32,146 bases of DNA from a virus. Where the stretch lies: the IMG/VR virus record IMGVR_UViG_3300017727_000075, positions 1 to 32,146 of that record, one strand, 5' to 3'. The number at the start of each line of letters is the position of its first letter. Positions within the stretch are counted from its first letter, which is position 1. Below, in pieces: positions 29,672 to 32,146 of this stretch. Under the pieces are notes generated by a model. It made no database searches. It saw only the letters and a program-made list of their open reading frames with translations, and was not told the origin of the DNA. A program made the translations under genes and the position numbers.

Positions 29672-29768
29672 AAATTAATTTTAAAGCAATTATTGATAAT
29701 ATAATTGTGTAAATGTTTACATGGCTTTCACCACAAATGCCAAGTAAGTGTCTAAGTGTTTCTATCAT
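29607..29768 (-). CDS. Small membrane protein (53 aa) overlapping the holin start
   Basis: The ATG overlaps the stop of the 101-aa gene (ATGA). The product starts MIETLRHLLGICGESHVNIY and continues with the hydrophobic segment TIILSIIALKLIY, then a tail encoded by the same DNA as the first 21 codons of the holin gene (65-base overlap). The N-terminal ETLRHLLGICGE-H-N-- is a pattern I recall from short membrane proteins in lysis regions of marine phages. One membrane helix, short polar N-terminus. It may be a holin accessory or antiholin. Confidence 0.65.
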   Translation of the reverse strand: MIETLRHLLGICGESHVNIYTIILSIIALKLIYEKYIIKTIWWSSRWSSRKNK

Positions 29769-30070
29769 TTTAGTTCTTTTAGTATTGTATATATTTCTTC
29801 TAATTCTTTTTCCATGTACTCAATTTTCAAATCTTGTCTGCCGTCTGCAGGCAAAGCACCTAATTCTCCTCTTGGCCATTTTATTCTAAACTCATCATTT
29901 AGACTTTGATTATATCGTAGTCGTGCTACATCCATTTGTAGTGTAGCAATTTCTGCAGTCAAAGTGAACCAAACACCTGTTATAGATAATATGCCAAATA
30001 TTATACCTATTAAACTTTTTATGTCTAATTGTATTTTAGAATTTTCTGCTAATTCTATTGGTTTTGTCAT
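29765..30070 (-). CDS. Single-TM protein of lysis cluster (101 aa)
   Basis: A 101-aa protein with a polar N-terminus (MTKPIELAENSKIQLDIKSL), one membrane helix (IGIIFGILSITGVWFTLTAE, residues 21-40), a helical stalk (IATLQMDVARLRYNQSLNDE), a short segment with FRIKWPRGELGALPADGRQD and a C-terminal coiled coil (MEKELEEIYTILKELK). An N-in type II topology would place the C-terminal part in the periplasm, similar to an i-spanin or antiholin build. Function not known. Confidence 0.6.
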   Translation of the reverse strand: MTKPIELAENSKIQLDIKSLIGIIFGILSITGVWFTLTAEIATLQMDVARLRYNQSLNDEFRIKWPRGELGALPADGRQDLKIEYMEKELEEIYTILKELK

Positions 30071-30075
30071 ATTAT

Positions 30076-30156
30076 TTATGATAAAGGTAAAACTGTGAAA
30101 GAGCCTATAATTAATATGATAATTAACATAAACATAAACTCTATCAGCTTGTTCAT
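30076..30156 (-). CDS. Tiny membrane peptide (26 aa)
   Basis: A 26-codon ATG frame whose start overlaps the stop of the 98-aa gene as ATGA. It encodes MNKLIEFMFMLIIILIIGSF and TVLPLS, essentially one membrane helix. It fills the 82-base gap between the 98-aa and 101-aa genes almost exactly. Size and composition are like phage lysis accessory peptides. Real, judged from coupling and position, but too short to exclude chance. Confidence 0.5.
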   Translation of the reverse strand: MNKLIEFMFMLIIILIIGSFTVLPLS

Positions 30157-30449
30157 CTTTTATATATTTTATCTTCGATTTTATCTAGTCTTTTATCTTT
30201 AGCTTCTATTTGTCCTTCAAGAAATTCTATTCTTTGCTCAATAACTTCTAATGACTGTAAAGGAGGAAGCTTTTTAGCCACCTCTATTTCTTGTTTATTA
30301 AGTTCTATTTGTTTAGTTAAAGTGGAATAGGTCATAGTTAAGCTGATAATACCTCCTACTACCATTATAATAGTTTTTAAATCTAAGTTTAGATCAGGTT
30401 TGCCATCTCCATCAATATCTACATTGACTTTTTTATTTTCAATTCCCAT
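30153..30449 (-). CDS. Single-TM protein with Ca-loop-like motif and coiled coil (98 aa)
   Basis: A 98-aa protein. Residues 11-23 contain DIDGDGKPDLNLD, a DxDxDG loop as in calcium-binding EF-hand-like or dockerin-like motifs (D11, D13, D15, D19; position 12 is Leu, with D23 next to it). A membrane helix follows (TIIMVVGGIISLTMTYSTLT, 26-45), then a long coiled coil (KQIELNKQEIEVAKKLPPLQ and IEFLEGQIEAKDKRLDKIED). It overlaps the amidase by 11 bases. Build and position suggest a lysis regulator or spanin-like part. If the N-terminus is cytoplasmic, calcium binding would be unexpected, so the loop might have another role. Confidence 0.65.
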   Translation of the reverse strand: MGIENKKVNVDIDGDGKPDLNLDLKTIIMVVGGIISLTMTYSTLTKQIELNKQEIEVAKKLPPLQSLEVIEQRIEFLEGQIEAKDKRLDKIEDKIYKR

Positions 30450-30867
30450 TACTTATTTCTTTGTATTCTTCCTTAGCATCAAAACATGGACAGACTTTCT
30501 TATTAGTAAAATCTTTATGACCATATACTGTAGCTTCAGGATATTTTTCTTTTAAATTTTTTAATAGTTTCTCTAATGATTCTTTTTGTTCAGGTGTTCT
30601 AGTATCTATCCATTTGTCCATCGTTCTATCCATCCCTCCTATGTAACATATACCTATAGAATTTCTATTGTGACCTTTACAATGAGCACCTATCTTTCTT
30701 TCTGGTCTAGCATCTTGTATCTCACCACTAAGAGTAATAACATAATGGTAACCACAATCTGACCAACCATTTCCAGTCACGTGCCACTCTGTTATATCTT
30801 CTACATCAAACTCCTTATGTTCTGGAGTTGCCGAACAATGAACTATAAGCTTCTCTATTTTTCTCAT
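30439..30867 (-). CDS. N-acetylmuramoyl-L-alanine amidase (endolysin, T7 lysozyme-like)
   Basis: A 142-aa Amidase_2/PGRP-fold enzyme. The zinc ligands are H10 (LIVHCSAT), H117 (YGHKDF) and C126 (KVCPCFD). Y40 (CGYHYVI) and K124 correspond to the catalytic Tyr and Lys of T7 lysozyme. AHCKGHNRNSIGICYIGG (61-78) is the usual substrate-groove strand. It cuts the amide bond between muramic acid and L-Ala in peptidoglycan. There is no signal peptide, so release depends on the holin. It follows the 46-aa membrane gene with an ATGA overlap. Confidence 0.92.
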   Translation of the reverse strand: MRKIEKLIVHCSATPEHKEFDVEDITEWHVTGNGWSDCGYHYVITLSGEIQDARPERKIGAHCKGHNRNSIGICYIGGMDRTMDKWIDTRTPEQKESLEKLLKNLKEKYPEATVYGHKDFTNKKVCPCFDAKEEYKEISNGN

Positions 30868-31004
30868 AGTTTCTTAGTCTTTTTTATTGTATAGACAATA
30901 GTGCAGATAAGAAGAATTATCTTCAACCATGTTTCTATTTCAGTCATTGTCAAAGCCAAAACGACAGAGTTTAAAAAATAAATCTTCATATCTGCAGAAT
31001 CCAT
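30864..31004 (-). CDS. Small membrane protein (46 aa) upstream of amidase
   Basis: A 46-codon frame starting two bases after the stop of the 88-aa gene and ending with ATGA at the amidase start. It encodes MDSADMKIYFLNSVVLALTM and TEIETWLKIILLICTIVYTI, then a Lys-rich end. Two hydrophobic segments are visible, with a basic C-terminus, as in small holin-like proteins. I recall very similar short proteins (TD-ET-LK-ILL---I-YTI-K) beside endolysins in marine phages. It may be a holin or pinholin partner. Confidence 0.75.
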   Translation of the reverse strand: MDSADMKIYFLNSVVLALTMTEIETWLKIILLICTIVYTIKKTKKL

Positions 31005-31006
31005 AA

Positions 31007-31273
31007 TTAATTGATATACTCGTCTACTAACGGAGCTTCTTGTTTTTCTTCTATAGGCTCAAAACTTCCATCTTTTAAATCAATGTTGATTTTACCATAA
31101 GTTTCTTCAAGTTCCTTTTTAAATTCTTCTACTTTTTGCTGTGCTTGATTAAGTGCATGAAGCAAATGGAATTTTTGATTCTCTAAAGCTCCTATGTCAT
31201 GTAAGGCTTTCGATTGCGTGTTTACATGACCTTGTAAAGTTTCTAATTCTTCTTTTTTGATTTTGTTACTCAT
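31007..31273 (-). CDS. Coiled-coil protein after the tail fibre (88 aa)
   Basis: An 88-aa charged helical protein: KIKKEELETLQGHVNTQSKA, LHDIGALENQKFHLLHALNQ, AQQKVEEFKKELEETYGKIN, then DGSFEPIEEK. The GDIGxLExxKxxLLxxxxxxxxEx-pattern and the end KINIDLKDGSFEPI are familiar to me from short proteins next to phage structural genes, sometimes annotated as prefoldin-like coiled coil. It may be a fibre chaperone or a minor virion protein. It lies 33 bases after the fibre stop. Confidence 0.65.
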   Translation of the reverse strand: MSNKIKKEELETLQGHVNTQSKALHDIGALENQKFHLLHALNQAQQKVEEFKKELEETYGKINIDLKDGSFEPIEEKQEAPLVDEYIN

Positions 31274-31306
31274 TTTTATTTATTTAAGGGTTAATTTTTA
31301 TTTGTT

Positions 31307-32146
31307 TTATTTACAATTACATTTGTTTTTTAAATCATCTATTTCTGCTTTTAGCTCTTGTATTGCACCTACTAATAATGGCACTAATTTTGACTGGTCG
31401 ATACCTTGATAATCTGGAACTTGTCTAGTATCTTTGACTGCTTCAGTTTTTAATACGTTTTCAGTCCATTCCTCTTTAGCTTCTGTTATTACATTTCCAT
31501 CTTCGTCTAATTCTTCTTCTATTGCAGGATGTAAAACATCTTCATAAACAGCAGGACTTACTTCATATTCCTCATCTTGCATTGCATCTTTTTCTCCAGT
31601 AATAGCTTCAGGCACTATCTCTTGTACTTCGTGAGCTAAGAACCCATCTACTGTTTTGTCTGCATCTGCTATAAAGTTAAATCTACTAGGTTTTAATTGA
31701 CTTACTCTATCTAAAGCACCTGTCATTGAAACTACATTTTCTTTTAACCTATAATCAGAAGATGTGTTATATGAAACTGCTGAAGTTCCATTTTGTGAAA
31801 TAGAACCAATAACACTTGAACCTAAATAAAATAGTGTATAGTTAGAGCCTGTTGCTGTACCAGTAGCGTGTCCAATACGAAGTATTGAATCTGTACCTGC
31901 ATCAAATTTAAAGCCACCAGAAGTTGGGTCTCCATCTGTTCCAATTAAAACATTCCCCCCAGATGTTATACGCATTACATTTGTAGCATTTTGAGATTTA
32001 TCAGCACCTGTTGTTAAAGTAGCAAAAACAAATGAACCATCTACAAGAGTTAATCTTGCTGCAGCTACACTTGCTATAATTCCTCTATTTACTCCACTTG
32101 TATTTAAATAAGTATTTTGACATAACTCAATAGAATCATCAGCTTT
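31307..32146 (-). CDS. Tail fibre, C-terminal part with S74 self-cleaving chaperone (continues to position 1-3612)
   Basis: This is the C-terminal part of the 1,442-aa fibre; the section 32024-32146 repeats bases 1-123. From residue 1293, SDYRLKENV begins an intramolecular chaperone domain (Peptidase_S74, as in endosialidases and phage GA-1 neck fibre), with the Ser-Asp pair at 1293-1294. Later motifs are FLAHEVQEIVPEAITGEKDA and YQGIDQSKLVPLLVGAIQEL, and the end is a coiled coil (LKAEIDDLKNKCNCK). The domain trimerises, folds the shaft and is released by cutting just before the Ser. About 150 residues would be lost on maturation. An acidic insertion (EEELDEDGNVITEAKEEW) lies between helix and Lys-Val-Leu strand. 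Confidence 0.92.
   Translation of the reverse strand, partial: KADDSIELCQNTYLNTSGVNRGIIASVAAARLTLVDGSFVFATLTTGADKSQNATNVMRITSGGNVLIGTDGDPTSGGFKFDAGTDSILRIGHATGTATGSNYTLFYLGSSVIGSISQNGTSAVSYNTSSDYRLKENVVSMTGALDRVSQLKPSRFNFIADADKTVDGFLAHEVQEIVPEAITGEKDAMQDEEYEVSPAVYEDVLHPAIEEELDEDGNVITEAKEEWTENVLKTEAVKDTRQVPDYQGIDQSKLVPLLVGAIQELKAEIDDLKNKCNCK
32024..32146. repeat. Terminal direct repeat, right copy
   Basis: Identical to bases 1-123. See left copy. Confidence 0.95.

Overview
The window is an almost complete genome of a small temperate tailed phage (probably a siphovirus), most likely infecting a Bacteroidota host, probably a flavobacterium. The first 123 bases are identical to the last 123, so the contig is best read as a circle of 32,023 bp opened inside the tail-fibre gene. 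Support for a Bacteroidota host: strongly AT-rich sequence, A/T-rich leaders without Shine-Dalgarno motifs, a TATATTTG match to the Bacteroidota -7 element (TAnnTTTG) in front of the early operon, and several protein families I know mainly from Bacteroidota phages. Family assignments come from reading motifs, not from database searches.

Layout. Nearly everything is on the minus strand and reads as one long lytic programme starting at about 25.9 kb, running leftwards to 1 and continuing from 32.1 kb down to 28.3 kb. (a) 25.9-24.1 kb: short early proteins, an excisionase-like HTH protein and an SSB-like protein. (b) 24.1-20.0 kb: replication and regulation: winged-helix protein, a free-standing DnaA domain IV-like protein, a DUF1376-type replication protein with a partner overlapping its end, a DUF1064 nuclease-like protein and an ECF-like sigma factor. 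(c) 20.0-17.5 kb: NinB-like protein, small and large terminase subunits. (d) 17.5-9.7 kb: tail module, with a chaperone pair joined by a -1 frameshift, tail-completion proteins, two large tail-tip proteins and the tape measure. (e) 9.7-3.7 kb: head module, with XkdF-type protease, scaffold, major capsid protein, tail tube, portal and connector. (f) 3.6-1 and 32.1-31.3 kb: a 1,442-aa tail fibre ending in an S74 self-cleaving chaperone. (g) 31.3-28.3 kb: lysis module with an amidase, a three-helix holin and several tiny membrane proteins, then a metallophosphoesterase and a zinc-ribbon peptide. (h) 28.3-26.9 kb: attP and tyrosine integrase. (i) 26.9-26.0 kb: the only plus-strand genes, a CI-like repressor and a 50-aa ORF.

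How it works together. The repressor and the early operon diverge from a 137-bp control region holding three copies of AAACAGTA, one directly against the early -7 element. Repressor plus integrase plus attP form the lysogeny module. The phage has no polymerase or helicase that I can recognise, so replication probably recruits host machinery through the DnaA-like and DUF1376 proteins. The sigma-like protein, made just before the terminase and structural genes, is a candidate late activator, and a 27-bp bipartite element occurs three times in front of structural genes. A hairpin terminator after capsid and tail tube probably limits read-through to the portal.

The most interesting points are the 27-bp element, the dual-coding frameshift pair, the attP with paired 12-bp-period arm sites around a tRNA-3'-end-like core, and about ten short genes (26-58 codons) lying in gaps or overlaps between the larger genes.
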